A DNA stretch of 64,000 bases from an uncultured Bacteroidales bacterium (GTDB taxonomy: Bacteria; Bacteroidota; Bacteroidia; Bacteroidales; Bacteroidaceae), in NCBI GenBank assembly GCA_902802265.1, contig CADCLN010000011.1:1-64000 (forward strand), given 5' to 3'. The translations under genes and the position numbers were made by a program. How positions within the stretch are numbered: position 1 is the stretch's first letter; every line of letters begins with the position of its first letter. The notes below the pieces were generated by a model. It was not told the DNA's origin, ran no database searches, and saw only the letters and a list, made by a program, of their open reading frames with translations. This document shows positions 24,769 to 33,756 of this stretch, one piece after another.

Positions 24769-25614
24769 TCAGTTTTCAATGCCAAAGAGTTTCCATTCGC
24801 CATATTCCTTGCGGAACTTGAACTTCACCGCCAGTCCGTTGCTGAAGCCTTCCAGCAGCAGATTCTTGTGCCAGTTGCTCTCGTTTGGCTGCCCATAGTC
24901 GATATTGACCAAAGCCTCCTGCGGAATAGGCATCTCGGCCTGCATGTCGAACCAGTCGCTGACGTTCAGCAGGGTGTCGTGCTGATAATCCGCATCGGCA
25001 TCGTCGGTAATCGTCAGCTTGAGCGGCACCTTGATGGCTTCGACCTGATGAGTGGAGTCGCTGACGAAACGGGCATAGAATTTGAGGAAATTGCCGTTGG
25101 GCAAGTCGTCGATGTCCGAAATGTTTACCTCCTTCAGCACCCACTTCGACTGGAATCGGCGGAAAACGTAAGTTTCCACATAGTTGTCCTGCAGGTAAAT
25201 CCACTCCACACTGACGGTGTTGATGCTGGTGTCCTTCTGCAACTCCATGTCTGTGTCCGTTTCATAGATGACGGCATAGAGGTCCTGCGTGCTGAAACGG
25301 TTAAACTGCTGCCAGTCGTCGCGTGTAATCTCTTTTTTCACGCTCCCCTCGTAGCATTGCAAGGGGAAACTGACACGGCTCAACTGAAACGAGCTGTTGC
25401 TGGTAAAGGTGTAGAAAAAGTCATCGAACAGTTCGTCCACAGCTTGTGGCGGCTCAGGATCGTCCTGTATCAGATGCAACGTGTCGTTGGCTGAATCGAT
25501 AGAGTCCTGCAAGTGGAGTTCCTCCACATCGACAATCTTTTTGCCCGAACCCATACACGACATAAAAGCCAGCAGCACTACTGCCAATGGCAGAAATAGA
25601 ATTGTTTTATTCAT
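24769..25614 (-). CDS. DUF4348-type lipoprotein
   Basis: 281 residues with a lipoprotein signal peptide and lipobox FMSC (Cys about 20). The body begins with an acidic linker and then an alpha/beta domain (FFYTFTSNSSFQLSRVSFPL, VKKEITRDDWQQF, VETYVFRRFQSKWVLKEV, GLAVKFKFRKEYGEWKLFGIE), a layout fitting the DUF4348 family known almost only from Bacteroidales. Function unknown; envelope location is clear from the lipobox. It is divergent from pheS across 132 bp; a TAnnTTTG match for this strand lies at 25658-25665. It appears to head the murB operon. Confidence 0.75.
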   Translation of the reverse strand: MNKTILFLPLAVVLLAFMSCMGSGKKIVDVEELHLQDSIDSANDTLHLIQDDPEPPQAVDELFDDFFYTFTSNSSFQLSRVSFPLQCYEGSVKKEITRDDWQQFNRFSTQDLYAVIYETDTDMELQKDTSINTVSVEWIYLQDNYVETYVFRRFQSKWVLKEVNISDIDDLPNGNFLKFYARFVSDSTHQVEAIKVPLKLTITDDADADYQHDTLLNVSDWFDMQAEMPIPQEALVNIDYGQPNESNWHKNLLLEGFSNGLAVKFKFRKEYGEWKLFGIEN

Positions 25615-25657
25615 AAATAATAGTCCGCTCGGGACTGTTGAAACTCAAAAAATCGTG

Positions 25658-25665
25658 CAAATTTA
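25658..25665 (-). promoter_or_regulatory. Possible -7 promoter element for the DUF4348-murB operon
   Basis: On the minus strand this reads TAAATTTG, matching TAnnTTTG, about 45 bp upstream of the start codon. The -33 box is weak (CTTG at 22-bp spacing). Confidence 0.4.
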
Positions 25666-25709
25666 GCAGTTATTTTTTTAACTTGTGCAAGAATATGAAG
25701 AAAAAGCAT

Positions 25710-25717
25710 TACCTTTG
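25710..25717 (+). promoter_or_regulatory. Possible -7 promoter element for pheS
   Basis: TACCTTTG matches TAnnTTTG and lies 29 bp before the pheS start. No good TTTG is found 19-21 bp upstream (a CTTG lies at 24 bp). Confidence 0.5.
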
Positions 25718-25746
25718 CAAAAAATTTTAAAAACATTCATAGAATT

Positions 25747-26766
25747 ATGTTAGAACGAATCAAGGAAATGCTTGACGAGGTAGCACACCTCTCAGCCAGC
25801 AACGCAGAGGAAATTGAAGCACTCCGCATCAAATATCTGAGCAAGAAAGGCGAAATCACAGCCCTGATGAACGACTTCCGCAATGTGCCCGCCGAACAGA
25901 AGAAAGAAGTGGGCATCAAGATAAACGAACTGAAGCAACGTGCACTCGACGTCATCAACGGACTCCGTCAAAGCCTCGCACAGACCGACGGCGAAGAGAC
26001 CGACATCGACATCACACGCACAGCCTACCCCACTCCGCTGGGCACACGCCACCCGCTGACCATCGTGAAGAACGAAATCATCGACATCTTCTCCCGACTG
26101 GGCTTCTCCCTCGCCGAAGGCCCTGAAGTGGAAGACGACTGGCACGTGTTCTCCAGCATGAACTTTGCCGACGACCATCCCGCACGCGATATGCAGGACA
26201 CATTCTTCGTTGAGGCACACCCCGACATCATCCTGCGCACCCACACCAGTTCGGTGCAGGCCCGCGTCATGGAGCATCAGCAGCCACCCATCCGCGTCAT
26301 CTGCCCAGGCCGCGTCTATCGCAACGAAGCCATCTCTGCACGCGCACACTGCTTCTTCCATCAGGTAGAGGGACTCTATGTTGACACAGACGTCAGCTTC
26401 ACCGACCTCATGCAGGTGCTCCTGCTCTTCGCAAAGGAAATGTTCGGCGAAGACACACAAATCCGTATGCGCCCCAGCTATTTCCCCTTCACTGAGCCCA
26501 GTGCAGAAATGGACGTGAGCTGCACACTCTGCAAGGGAAAAGGCTGCAACATGTGCAAAGGCAGCGGTTGGCTGGAAATCCTTGGCTGTGGCATGGTACA
26601 CCCCAATGTGCTTGAACTCAACGGCATCGACTCCACGAAATACAAAGGCTACGCCTTCGGCATGGGCATCGAGCGCATTGCCAACCTGAAATATCAGGTG
26701 AAAGACCTGCGCCTCTTCTCCGAAAACGACATGAGATTCCTCAAGGAATTTGAAGCCGCAAACTAA
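25747..26766 (+). CDS. pheS: Phenylalanyl-tRNA synthetase alpha subunit
   Basis: 339 residues. Charges tRNA-Phe as an alpha2beta2 enzyme with PheT (not in this window). An N-terminal coiled-coil (about 1-85) is followed by the class II catalytic core: GTRHPLTIVKNEIIDIFSRLGF (about 98-119; partly shown), LRTHTSSVQARVM (about 160), the motif 2 region PGRVYRNEAISARAHCFFHQVEG (partly shown), and motif 3 GYAFGMGIERI (about 300). The Cys-rich insert SCTLCKGKGCNMCKGSGWLE is often seen in this subunit. Full length. Followed by a phosphoesterase gene after 25 bp. Confidence 0.96.
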   Translation: MLERIKEMLDEVAHLSASNAEEIEALRIKYLSKKGEITALMNDFRNVPAEQKKEVGIKINELKQRALDVINGLRQSLAQTDGEETDIDITRTAYPTPLGTRHPLTIVKNEIIDIFSRLGFSLAEGPEVEDDWHVFSSMNFADDHPARDMQDTFFVEAHPDIILRTHTSSVQARVMEHQQPPIRVICPGRVYRNEAISARAHCFFHQVEGLYVDTDVSFTDLMQVLLLFAKEMFGEDTQIRMRPSYFPFTEPSAEMDVSCTLCKGKGCNMCKGSGWLEILGCGMVHPNVLELNGIDSTKYKGYAFGMGIERIANLKYQVKDLRLFSENDMRFLKEFEAAN

Positions 26767-26791
26767 TACATTTGCAAGTGTGTAACATGAA

Positions 26792-28522
26792 ATGAACGCC
26801 CAGCAACGGAAAATAAAGATTATCTTTACGACCGACATCCACGGCAACTACTTTCCCTATGACTTCCGCCACGACCGCTGGGGAAAAGGCAGTTTGCAGC
26901 GGGTGCATGGATTTGTGGCACAGCAATGTCGCTACAATCCCGTCGGCACCATCCTCATCGATGGCGGCGACATTCTGCAGGGCGAACCTACCAGCTACTA
27001 CTTCAATTTCGTTGCCAAGCGCAAACACCACCGCGTGGCAGACTTCTGCAATTTCATCGGCTACGACGTAAGTGTCATGGGCAACCACGACATCGAGACA
27101 GGGCACGACATCTTCGACGACTTCATCCAGCACTGCAACTTCCCCATCCTTGCAGCCAACGCCGTTTCCAAAGAGACCGGACTGCCCTATTTCGAACCCT
27201 ACACCATCCTGCGCCGCAGTGGTGTCAAGATAGCCGTGCTTGGCTTCATCACCGCAGCCATCCCCCAGTGGGTGCCCCAACGCATCTGGGAAGACATGTA
27301 CTTTGAATGTATCCGCGAAAGCGCTGCCAAATGGATTCAGCGCATCAAGGAAACCGAACAGCCCGACTTCATCATCGGCGTCTTCCATTCAGGCATGGAC
27401 GAAGGCATCGTCACAGCCGAATACAAAGAAAACGAAGTGCGCGACACAGCCGAAAACGTCGATGGCTTCGACCTCATCCTCTACGGGCACGACCACTCCA
27501 GCAACATGGAGGAAATCGACTCGCCTTCAGGCCATAGCGTCATGTGCATCAACCCTGGCAGCTATGCACACAGCGTAGCTGAAATTGACGTGAAATTCAC
27601 CGTCGATGCCGAGACGGGAAAAGTCACACACAAGGAAAGCAACGCACAGCTGCGCTACATCGGCACCCTCCACAACACCCACACCACAGAGTTCAGCCGA
27701 TCCTTCAGCCACGACTTCCGCGAAGTGAAAAACTACGCAGAACAAAAAATCGGACACTTCACCCAACGTGTCGATGTGCGCGATGCCTACTTTGGGTCTT
27801 CTGCCTACATCGACCTCATACAGGAACTACAACTCCACATTTCCGGTGCAGACATTTCTTTCTCCGCACCCCTCTTCTTCCATGCCAGCATCGAGGCTGG
27901 CGACGTCAAGGTGAGCCACCTCTTCGACCTCTATCGGTTCGAAGACCACCTTTTCACCATCGAGATGACCGGACAGGAAATCAAAGACTACCTCGAAATG
28001 AGCTACGCAAACTGGACCAACCAGATGCTACGCCCCACGGACAACATGCTCCAGATAGCACCCATGCGCAGCAATCCCGACCGCATAGGCTTCGTCAATT
28101 TCATCTTCAACTTCGACTCCGCCGCCGGCATTCACTACGAAGTGGATGTCACAAAACCCGCAGGACAAAAAATAAAGATTCTGCACACCGATAAAGGCGA
28201 ACCATTTATCCTCAACAAAACCTATCAGGTTGCCATGACTGCCTACAGAGCCAATGGCGGCGGCGAACTACTGACCAAGGGCGCAGGACTCTCCAAGGAA
28301 GAAATTGTACGACGCACCCGCAACATCACCCCACACGACATCCGCCACTACCTCCTGGAATACGTCAAGGAAAAAGGCATCCTCACCCCACAACCACGAG
28401 ACCACTGGCGATTCGTCCCCACAGAATGGACTCAACCTGCCATCGAGCGAGAACGCAAACTTCTCTTTGACAAAAAAGAACACACGAAGCAAACACCCGA
28501 AAACGATGCGGAAAAACAGTGA
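26792..28522 (+). CDS. 5'-nucleotidase / 2',3'-cyclic phosphodiesterase family enzyme (UshA-like)
   Basis: 576 residues with two domains. The N-terminal metallophosphatase has the di-metal motifs TDIHGNYF (about 15), DGGDILQG (about 55), MGNHDIE (about 98), VFHSGMD and YGHDHSS (about 233). The C-terminal substrate domain (about 340-560) has RVDVRDAYFG, SGADISFSAPLF and YRANGGGELL, as in 5'-nucleotidases. No signal peptide, so unlike periplasmic UshA it is probably cytoplasmic, a point that makes the substrate uncertain. It follows pheS by 25 bp; the C-terminus is lysine-rich. Confidence 0.88.
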   Translation: MNAQQRKIKIIFTTDIHGNYFPYDFRHDRWGKGSLQRVHGFVAQQCRYNPVGTILIDGGDILQGEPTSYYFNFVAKRKHHRVADFCNFIGYDVSVMGNHDIETGHDIFDDFIQHCNFPILAANAVSKETGLPYFEPYTILRRSGVKIAVLGFITAAIPQWVPQRIWEDMYFECIRESAAKWIQRIKETEQPDFIIGVFHSGMDEGIVTAEYKENEVRDTAENVDGFDLILYGHDHSSNMEEIDSPSGHSVMCINPGSYAHSVAEIDVKFTVDAETGKVTHKESNAQLRYIGTLHNTHTTEFSRSFSHDFREVKNYAEQKIGHFTQRVDVRDAYFGSSAYIDLIQELQLHISGADISFSAPLFFHASIEAGDVKVSHLFDLYRFEDHLFTIEMTGQEIKDYLEMSYANWTNQMLRPTDNMLQIAPMRSNPDRIGFVNFIFNFDSAAGIHYEVDVTKPAGQKIKILHTDKGEPFILNKTYQVAMTAYRANGGGELLTKGAGLSKEEIVRRTRNITPHDIRHYLLEYVKEKGILTPQPRDHWRFVPTEWTQPAIERERKLLFDKKEHTKQTPENDAEKQ

Positions 28523-28610
28523 AAAAATCACTACTAAAACACACTTTTGCAGCAAAAAACTGAATTTATTGTGTTTTTTCGCACTTTTTTTCAAAAAAAA
28601 TACCAGAAAA

Positions 28611-28642
28611 TTTGTTTGGATAGAAATCTTTTCATAATTTTG
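28611..28642 (+). promoter_or_regulatory. Consensus promoter for the small secreted protein gene
   Basis: TTTG at 28611-28614 and TAATTTTG at 28635-28642 are 20 bp apart, matching the Bacteroides consensus. The start codon is 41 bp downstream. Confidence 0.75.
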
Positions 28643-28683
28643 CATCGTGAACTATTCTAACGTGACTTAAACACTGCACAATT

Positions 28684-29010
28684 ATGAACAAGACCATACA
28701 GAAAATAATTACCTTCGCATTCATCCTGATGATGAACGCAAGCTGGGCATCGGCTGCCACTTTCATGCCCGATCCCATCCCTGCCGTGGAGAACGAAATG
28801 GCACAGATACAAATCTCCATCACCAACGGCAGCACTCTCCACATCAAGAACGCAGACGGACAAGTGCTGGAAATTTACAACATCACAGGCGTAAAAATCT
28901 TCACCCAGCGCATCGACAGTCCCTCGCGCAGTTATGAACTTTCCAACCAACCTCGTGGCTGGTATCTAGTAAAGATAGGCGATTTCACTCGCAAAATCTA
29001 TCTTAAATAA
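28684..29010 (+). CDS. Small secreted protein with a sorting-type C-terminal domain
   Basis: 108 residues. A signal peptide (about 1-25, ending ASAA) is followed by a short region and then a beta-sandwich-like segment (IQISITNGSTLHIKNADG, VLEIYNITGVKIFTQRI, YELSNQPRGWYLVKIGDF, TRKIYLK) that reproduces the pattern of the type IX secretion C-terminal domain. The protein is almost nothing but signal peptide and sorting domain, so it may be a remnant of a larger secreted protein or a small surface protein. It has its own consensus promoter and a strong terminator. Confidence 0.75.
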   Translation: MNKTIQKIITFAFILMMNASWASAATFMPDPIPAVENEMAQIQISITNGSTLHIKNADGQVLEIYNITGVKIFTQRIDSPSRSYELSNQPRGWYLVKIGDFTRKIYLK

Positions 29011-29048
29011 AGTTTTCATTATTAATTATTGTTTTCAAAGGTTAGCTG

Positions 29049-29084
29049 CGCCGCTCTTCCTCATCGAAGAGCGGCGTTTTTTTT
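29049..29084 (+). terminator. Strong Rho-independent terminator
   Basis: CGCCGCTCTTC (29049-29059) pairs perfectly with GAAGAGCGGCG (29066-29076) around a 6-nt loop, followed by eight T (29077-29084). It ends the small secreted protein gene; the T-tract overlaps the end of kdsB on the other strand. Confidence 0.92.
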
Positions 29085-29838
29085 ATGCCATGCCTTTAAG
29101 GAAAACTTCAGCGCGCTGCAAGTCTTCAGGTGTGTCGATGCCAATCGTTTCTACATGGGTGATGCCTACCTTAATTTTATAACCATTCTCCAGCCAGCGG
29201 AGTTGTTCGAGCGACTCGGCACGCTCCAAATCACCTTGCGGAAGAGACGTTATCTGACGCAAGACATCTGTGCGATAGGCATAGAGGCCGATATGCTTGT
29301 AGTAGGTGTGGTTGGGTAGCCACTCTTCCCTATCCTTTCCTCGCAAATAAGGAATGATGGAACGGGAGAAGTAGAGAGCTTCCATCCTGTTGTTGACAAC
29401 AACCTTCGGGCTGTTGGCGTTCTCCAGTGCAGCATAACCGTCAGCAACAGTGAAGGGTTTCACCAGCGTGGCAATATCAACAGTGGGGTCATCGAAACAC
29501 TGGCAAACGGTCTGCAGCTGCTGGGGCTGGATAAAAGGTTCGTCGCCCTGTACGTTGACGACCACATCAAAGCGGTCTGCACCAACTTTGGTCAGGGCTT
29601 CGTAGCAACGGTCCGTACCGCTGCGGTGACTGGTGCTGGTCATGACGACTTTTCCACCAAACTGGCGCACAGCCTGTTCGATGCGCTCATCGTCGGTAGC
29701 AACCACAACATCGTCGAGCACACCTTCTACCTGACGATAGACTCGTTCCACGACCATCTTGCCACCCAGCATTGCCAGGGGCTTAGCAGGGAATCGAGTA
29801 GAAGCATAGCGAGCAGGAATGATTCCTAAGTATTTCAT
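29083..29838 (-). CDS. kdsB: 3-deoxy-manno-octulosonate cytidylyltransferase (CMP-KDO synthetase)
   Basis: 251 residues. Activates KDO with CTP for lipopolysaccharide inner-core synthesis. Seen: the nucleotide-binding IIPARYASTRFPAKPL at the N-terminus, VVVATDDERI (about 42), MTSTSHRSGTDRC (about 60), VVNVQGDEPFIQP (about 90), KHIGLYAYR (about 165) and GIDTPEDLQRAE near the end. Standard length. It lies downstream of the PBP1A-type gene on the same strand, 50 bp away, probably within one long envelope-gene transcript. Confidence 0.95.
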   Translation of the reverse strand: MKYLGIIPARYASTRFPAKPLAMLGGKMVVERVYRQVEGVLDDVVVATDDERIEQAVRQFGGKVVMTSTSHRSGTDRCYEALTKVGADRFDVVVNVQGDEPFIQPQQLQTVCQCFDDPTVDIATLVKPFTVADGYAALENANSPKVVVNNRMEALYFSRSIIPYLRGKDREEWLPNHTYYKHIGLYAYRTDVLRQITSLPQGDLERAESLEQLRWLENGYKIKVGITHVETIGIDTPEDLQRAEVFLKGMA

Positions 29839-29855
29839 GGGGGGAATGGTTGTTT

Positions 29856-29879
29856 CGTTATTACGTTATAACGTTATTA
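29856..29879. repeat. Three tandem 8-bp repeats with a 12-bp palindrome
   Basis: CGTTATTA, CGTTATAA and CGTTATTA follow each other; ACGTTATAACGT (29863-29874) is a perfect palindrome. It sits in the kdsB/mrcA gap. Confidence 0.6.
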
Positions 29880-29888
29880 AAACATTGT

Positions 29889-32294
29889 TTATCTGAAGTT
29901 TTCATCGAGCTTGCTTTCGGGTTCCTCCTCTACGGGTTTTGAATGGCTGCCAGCATAACTGAGACCATCGAGTTCGCTGGAACACATCTGGAAGCCAACG
30001 GGGATGTCGAAAGTGTCTTTCTGGGTGATGCCCAACTTGGGGTTGGCATAGACCTTATTGATGAATCGGCCGTAGATGGGCAAGGCTGCACGCGCTCCTT
30101 GTCCGTATGCCATGCTCTTGAAGTGGATGTCACGGTCCTCGCCGCCTACCCAACAGCCTACGACAAGATTGGGTGTTACGCCCATGAACCAACCGTCGGC
30201 ATTACTGTTTGTAGTGCCCGTCTTGCCTATCATGTCGGCAGTAATGTTGTATTTCGAGCTACGCAGCGACTGGCCTGTGCCAGAGTCAATGACGGCACGC
30301 AGCATGTCAATCATCTTGTAGCAGGATTCTTTCGACATAACTTCGTTCATGCGCGGAGTGAAGGAGGCCACAATATTTCCGTCGGCGTCTTCAATACGTG
30401 TGACGAGCAGGGGTGCAAAGCGCACACCGTTGTTGGCAAAGGCTGTATAGGCACTGACCATCTCGCCGACACTGATGTCGCAAGGGCCCAGACAGAGAGG
30501 CAAAGAGGGATAGATGTCCTGATTGGTGATGCCAAAAAGGTGGAGCATGTCGATGAGAGCCTTGGGACTGAGCTGTGCCATGACGTAGGCTGCAATCCAG
30601 TTGTTCGATTGAGAGAGTCCCCATTTCAGGGTAACCATCTGACCATAGCGAGCGTGTGATCCATTGCGCGGAGTCCAGGCTGTTGGTCCTGATCCATAGG
30701 TGCGCTGCACGTTGGGAGCCACGTCGCAGGGAGTAAAGCCATTTTCCATTGCCAAGGTGTAGAGGAAAGGCTTCATGGTGGAACCAATCTGACGGCGACC
30801 GCCACCCAGCACATTGTCATACTGGAAGTATTTGTAGTTCAGTCCACCCACGTATGCTTTCACATAGCCGTTGTGGGGGTCCATTGCCATCATGGCTGTG
30901 CGCAGGAAGTGTTTGTAATAACGGATGGAGTCGAGCGGTGTCATTTCCACTTCCTGGTCCTCCTTGCCATAGAGAGTCATGGGCATTTTCGTGTTGAAGG
31001 CTTTCTCGATTTCTTCTTCGCTGTGGCCAGCCTTCTTCATCATCACATATCGCTCGCTTTGACGCATGGCTCGGCGGAGAATTTTGTCAATTTCCTTCTT
31101 CGACAAGTCCCAGTATGGAGCATTGGGATTGCCTTTCTGTTCACTGTCGAATGCACCCTGCAAGTAGCCTGTCACGTGTTCGCGTGTGGCTTCTTCGGCG
31201 TATGCCTGCATTCGGCTGTCGAGGGTGGTATAGACCTTCAGTCCGTCTGTATATATATTATAATGTGTACCATCCTTCTTCACATTCTTGTTGCACCAAC
31301 CGAAGAGGGGGTCCGTCTCCCAAAGCAGACTGTCGTCGTAGAATTGCTGATACTGCCAGTCGGCATAGTTCTCGCGTCGGGGTTCCTTTGCCATGAAGAT
31401 GCGGCGCAGATATTCACGGAAATAAGGTGCAGACCCCTCTTTGTAGTCTTGCACATGGAAGTGGCTCACATCCAGCGGCTCAGCCTGTGCTGTGCGCATC
31501 TCTTCCTCCGTGATGTAACCACCTTTCTGCATCTGTGCCAACACCACATTGCGGCGCTCACGGCTACGTTCATTGAAGCGGCGCGGATTGTAGAGCGAGG
31601 GGTTTTTGCACATGCCGACAAGGGTGGCACACTCCACGAGGGAGAGGTCTTGCACACGGTTGTGGCCGAAGTAAGTCTTTGCTGCATTCTTGATGCCCAC
31701 GGCATTGTTGAGGAAGTCGAAGTAGTTGAGATACATCGTTATGATTTCCTCCTTCGTGTAGAATCGTTCCAGCTGTACGGCAATAAACCACTCGATGGGT
31801 TTCTGAAGCAGTCGTTTACGTTCATCGCGGGCCACATCGGAATAGAGCTGCTTGGCCAACTGCTGGGTAATGGTAGAACCGCCACCCGCCGATTTCTGGT
31901 GCATAAACCCACGCTTCACCACGGCACGCAGCACGGCACGCAGGTCAATGCCAGAATGTTCGTAGAAACGGGCATCTTCAGTTGCCACGAGCGCATTGAC
32001 CAAGTTCTGCGGCAATGAGTCGTAAGTGACCATGACGCGGTTTTCGGAAGCATAGCTCCATGTGCCCAGCAGCTGGTTGTCGGCTGTATAGACACGCGAT
32101 GCGTATTTGTTAATAGGGTTTTCCAGTTCAGACACCGGAGGCAGTTCGCCCAGCCATCCCTGCGAGATGCCGTAAACAGCCAATGCGCCTAAAGCCAGAA
32201 GCAGGAAGACAAAGCTCCACAATATGGTCAAGACAGTTTTCATGTGACTACGAGAGGTTTCCGAGCTGTTACCAGTTGATGGGTTCTTTTCCAT
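29889..32294 (-). CDS. mrcA: Class A penicillin-binding protein (PBP1A-type transglycosylase/transpeptidase)
   Basis: 801 residues. Polymerises and cross-links peptidoglycan in the inner membrane with its catalytic domains in the periplasm. One membrane segment (about 21-45), then the GT51 domain with [14 protein letters not shown] (about 107) and [17 protein letters not shown] (about 138). The transpeptidase has the active serine in [10 protein letters not shown] (SxxK, about 512), [10 protein letters not shown] (SxN, about 565) and [16 protein letters not shown] (KTG, about 690). Full length. The first ATG overlaps the end of ung by 26 nt; a second in-frame ATG at 32243 (MKTVLTIL) lies just before the membrane segment and is an alternative start. 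Confidence 0.93.
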   Translation of the reverse strand: MEKNPSTGNSSETSRSHMKTVLTILWSFVFLLLALGALAVYGISQGWLGELPPVSELENPINKYASRVYTADNQLLGTWSYASENRVMVTYDSLPQNLVNALVATEDARFYEHSGIDLRAVLRAVVKRGFMHQKSAGGGSTITQQLAKQLYSDVARDERKRLLQKPIEWFIAVQLERFYTKEEIITMYLNYFDFLNNAVGIKNAAKTYFGHNRVQDLSLVECATLVGMCKNPSLYNPRRFNERSRERRNVVLAQMQKGGYITEEEMRTAQAEPLDVSHFHVQDYKEGSAPYFREYLRRIFMAKEPRRENYADWQYQQFYDDSLLWETDPLFGWCNKNVKKDGTHYNIYTDGLKVYTTLDSRMQAYAEEATREHVTGYLQGAFDSEQKGNPNAPYWDLSKKEIDKILRRAMRQSERYVMMKKAGHSEEEIEKAFNTKMPMTLYGKEDQEVEMTPLDSIRYYKHFLRTAMMAMDPHNGYVKAYVGGLNYKYFQYDNVLGGGRRQIGSTMKPFLYTLAMENGFTPCDVAPNVQRTYGSGPTAWTPRNGSHARYGQMVTLKWGLSQSNNWIAAYVMAQLSPKALIDMLHLFGITNQDIYPSLPLCLGPCDISVGEMVSAYTAFANNGVRFAPLLVTRIEDADGNIVASFTPRMNEVMSKESCYKMIDMLRAVIDSGTGQSLRSSKYNITADMIGKTGTTNSNADGWFMGVTPNLVVGCWVGGEDRDIHFKSMAYGQGARAALPIYGRFINKVYANPKLGITQKDTFDIPVGFQMCSSELDGLSYAGSHSKPVEEEPESKLDENFR

Positions 32295-32931
32295 GTTTTA
32301 TCAGATAGTCGTTAGTTAGCGTAAAATGATGATTTCCAAAAAATCCGCGATAGGCAGACAGCGGCGAAGGATGGGCTGAACGCAAGATGAGATGCCGCTG
32401 GGGGTCGATGAGCTCTGCCTTTTTCTGTGCATAACCGCCCCACAGCATAAAGACCAGCCCTTCGCGCTGCTGGCTGAGCAAACGGATGACAGCATCGGTG
32501 AAACGTTCCCAGCCCTTTCCCTGATGGGAACCTGCCTGATGTGCCCTCACTGTGAGGGTGGCGTTGAGCAGCAACACCCCTTGACGTGCCCAGCGTGACA
32601 GATTGCCCGTCGTGGGAACAGGCACGCCGAGGTCAGCATTCAGTTCCTTGAAGATATTGAGCAGGGAGGGCGGAAAGGCCACACCGTCGTTCACGGAGAA
32701 ACAGAGTCCGTGTGCCTGATCCGGTTCGTGGTAAGGGTCTTGTCCCAGCAGCACCACTTTCACATCGTTGAAGGGACAGGAATTGAAGGCATTGAAGATG
32801 AGCGGGCCAGGTGGATAGACCGTATGCTGACGGTATTCGCTTCGCACAAAGTCGGTCAACTGTGCGAAGTAATCTTCGTCAAATTCGGGCTGAAGCACTT
32901 CTTTCCAGCTCTGTTCAATCTTTACGTCCAT
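32269..32931 (-). CDS. ung: Uracil-DNA glycosylase
   Basis: 220 residues from MDVKIEQSW; a longer frame (to 32970) overlaps the PqqD gene end and lacks family similarity. Removes uracil from DNA in base-excision repair. Hallmarks: the water-activating [18 protein letters not shown] (about 64-81), [10 protein letters not shown] (about 122), [12 protein letters not shown] (about 165) and [13 protein letters not shown] (about 190). Family 1 UNG, standard length. It lies between PqqD-like (11 bp upstream) and the PBP gene (overlapping), so it is probably cotranscribed with both, an unusual context. Confidence 0.96.
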   Translation of the reverse strand: MDVKIEQSWKEVLQPEFDEDYFAQLTDFVRSEYRQHTVYPPGPLIFNAFNSCPFNDVKVVLLGQDPYHEPDQAHGLCFSVNDGVAFPPSLLNIFKELNADLGVPVPTTGNLSRWARQGVLLLNATLTVRAHQAGSHQGKGWERFTDAVIRLLSQQREGLVFMLWGGYAQKKAELIDPQRHLILRSAHPSPLSAYRGFFGNHHFTLTNDYLIKHGKEPINW

Positions 32932-32942
32932 GCTTTTGGGGT

Positions 32943-33209
32943 CTATTCTATCAGCCCTGCGTCTTTCCATGAAGCGACGAGGACATTGGCATCGTCTTGG
33001 GCTGTCATCAAGTCCACCTCGTATTCGTCAGTCAGCACATTCACAATGTCTTGCTCCGTGAATGTTTTTCCAACCACAGCATTCCACACGGTAGCTGCAC
33101 TTTCGTTCAAGGTGATGACTTTCGAGAAGTCGATGTTCTGCACACCATGTGCAATGATAATGTTTTCTCCGCAAATGTTGCGGAGTTCAAAGCCTGGTTT
33201 AATTTGCAT
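32943..33209 (-). CDS. PqqD-family peptide chaperone-like protein
   Basis: 88 residues, the size of a free-standing PqqD/RiPP recognition element. It shows the PqqD pattern: an N-terminal strand ([16 protein letters not shown]), [27 protein letters not shown] and a C-terminal helix ending [11 protein letters not shown]. Such proteins bind leader peptides and present them to modifying enzymes or proteases. It is the last of a run of closely spaced genes (kinase, S26-like peptidase, PqqD). No radical SAM or cyclase gene is near and no obvious precursor was found, so the client is unknown. Confidence 0.85.
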   Translation of the reverse strand: MQIKPGFELRNICGENIIIAHGVQNIDFSKVITLNESAATVWNAVVGKTFTEQDIVNVLTDEYEVDLMTAQDDANVLVASWKDAGLIE

Positions 33210-33270
33210 TTTATCTTATGTTTTACTTTATTTCAGCCATATCGCTTTGGCATTTGTTGAATTTGTTCAC

Positions 33271-33756
33271 TTATTCCAAACTGACGTTTCGTCCCAGCAG
33301 AGGCATTCCGTGGGTGGCGCGGTAGAGAGCCAGCAGCAAGCGACGCAGGAGGGGGCTTTGGGGCCACAATGCAGAATAGAGCTTCCATCTGCGCGAGGTG
33401 CTGAGGTCGCAGGTCTTTCCGTTACGCACGACGGACTGCAGCTGTGCACGGACATCGGCCAGCCGGCAATGCTCCACGCCGTAAAGATTTCCATCGCCAC
33501 GCATGACAAGACGGTCGCCGTTGAGGGCAACAATCCGATGGCAGACGTATTGGCCTTTTGTGATTTCTGCCAGCACCACATCGCCAACCTTCACCTTGCC
33601 GTTCTTGACGAAAACCAGCAAGTCGCGGTTGTGCCGGATGAAGGGCATCATGCTGTTGCCGCGTGCAGTCATCGAGACGGTATGGCCATTGTCTTCGCTG
33701 AGCAAACGCAGGGCTTCAGGCAGAAAGATGTCATTCTGCAAGTGCTTCACATTCAT
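33271..33756 (-). CDS. S24/S26-like peptidase (signal peptidase-like, Ser/His type)
   Basis: 161 residues from MNVKHLQND; its ATG overlaps the kinase stop (ATGA), so the pair is translationally coupled. The catalytic serine is in ARGNSMMPFIRHNRD (about 34-48), and instead of lysine the second box reads YVCHRIVALNGDRLVMRGDG (about 71-90; H as in SipW/eukaryote-type signal peptidases). No membrane segment is visible, so it may act in the cytoplasm, perhaps on peptides presented by the adjacent PqqD-like protein; that is inference. The C-terminal third is basic and aromatic (RRWKLYSALW). Confidence 0.8.
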   Translation of the reverse strand: MNVKHLQNDIFLPEALRLLSEDNGHTVSMTARGNSMMPFIRHNRDLLVFVKNGKVKVGDVVLAEITKGQYVCHRIVALNGDRLVMRGDGNLYGVEHCRLADVRAQLQSVVRNGKTCDLSTSRRWKLYSALWPQSPLLRRLLLALYRATHGMPLLGRNVSLE

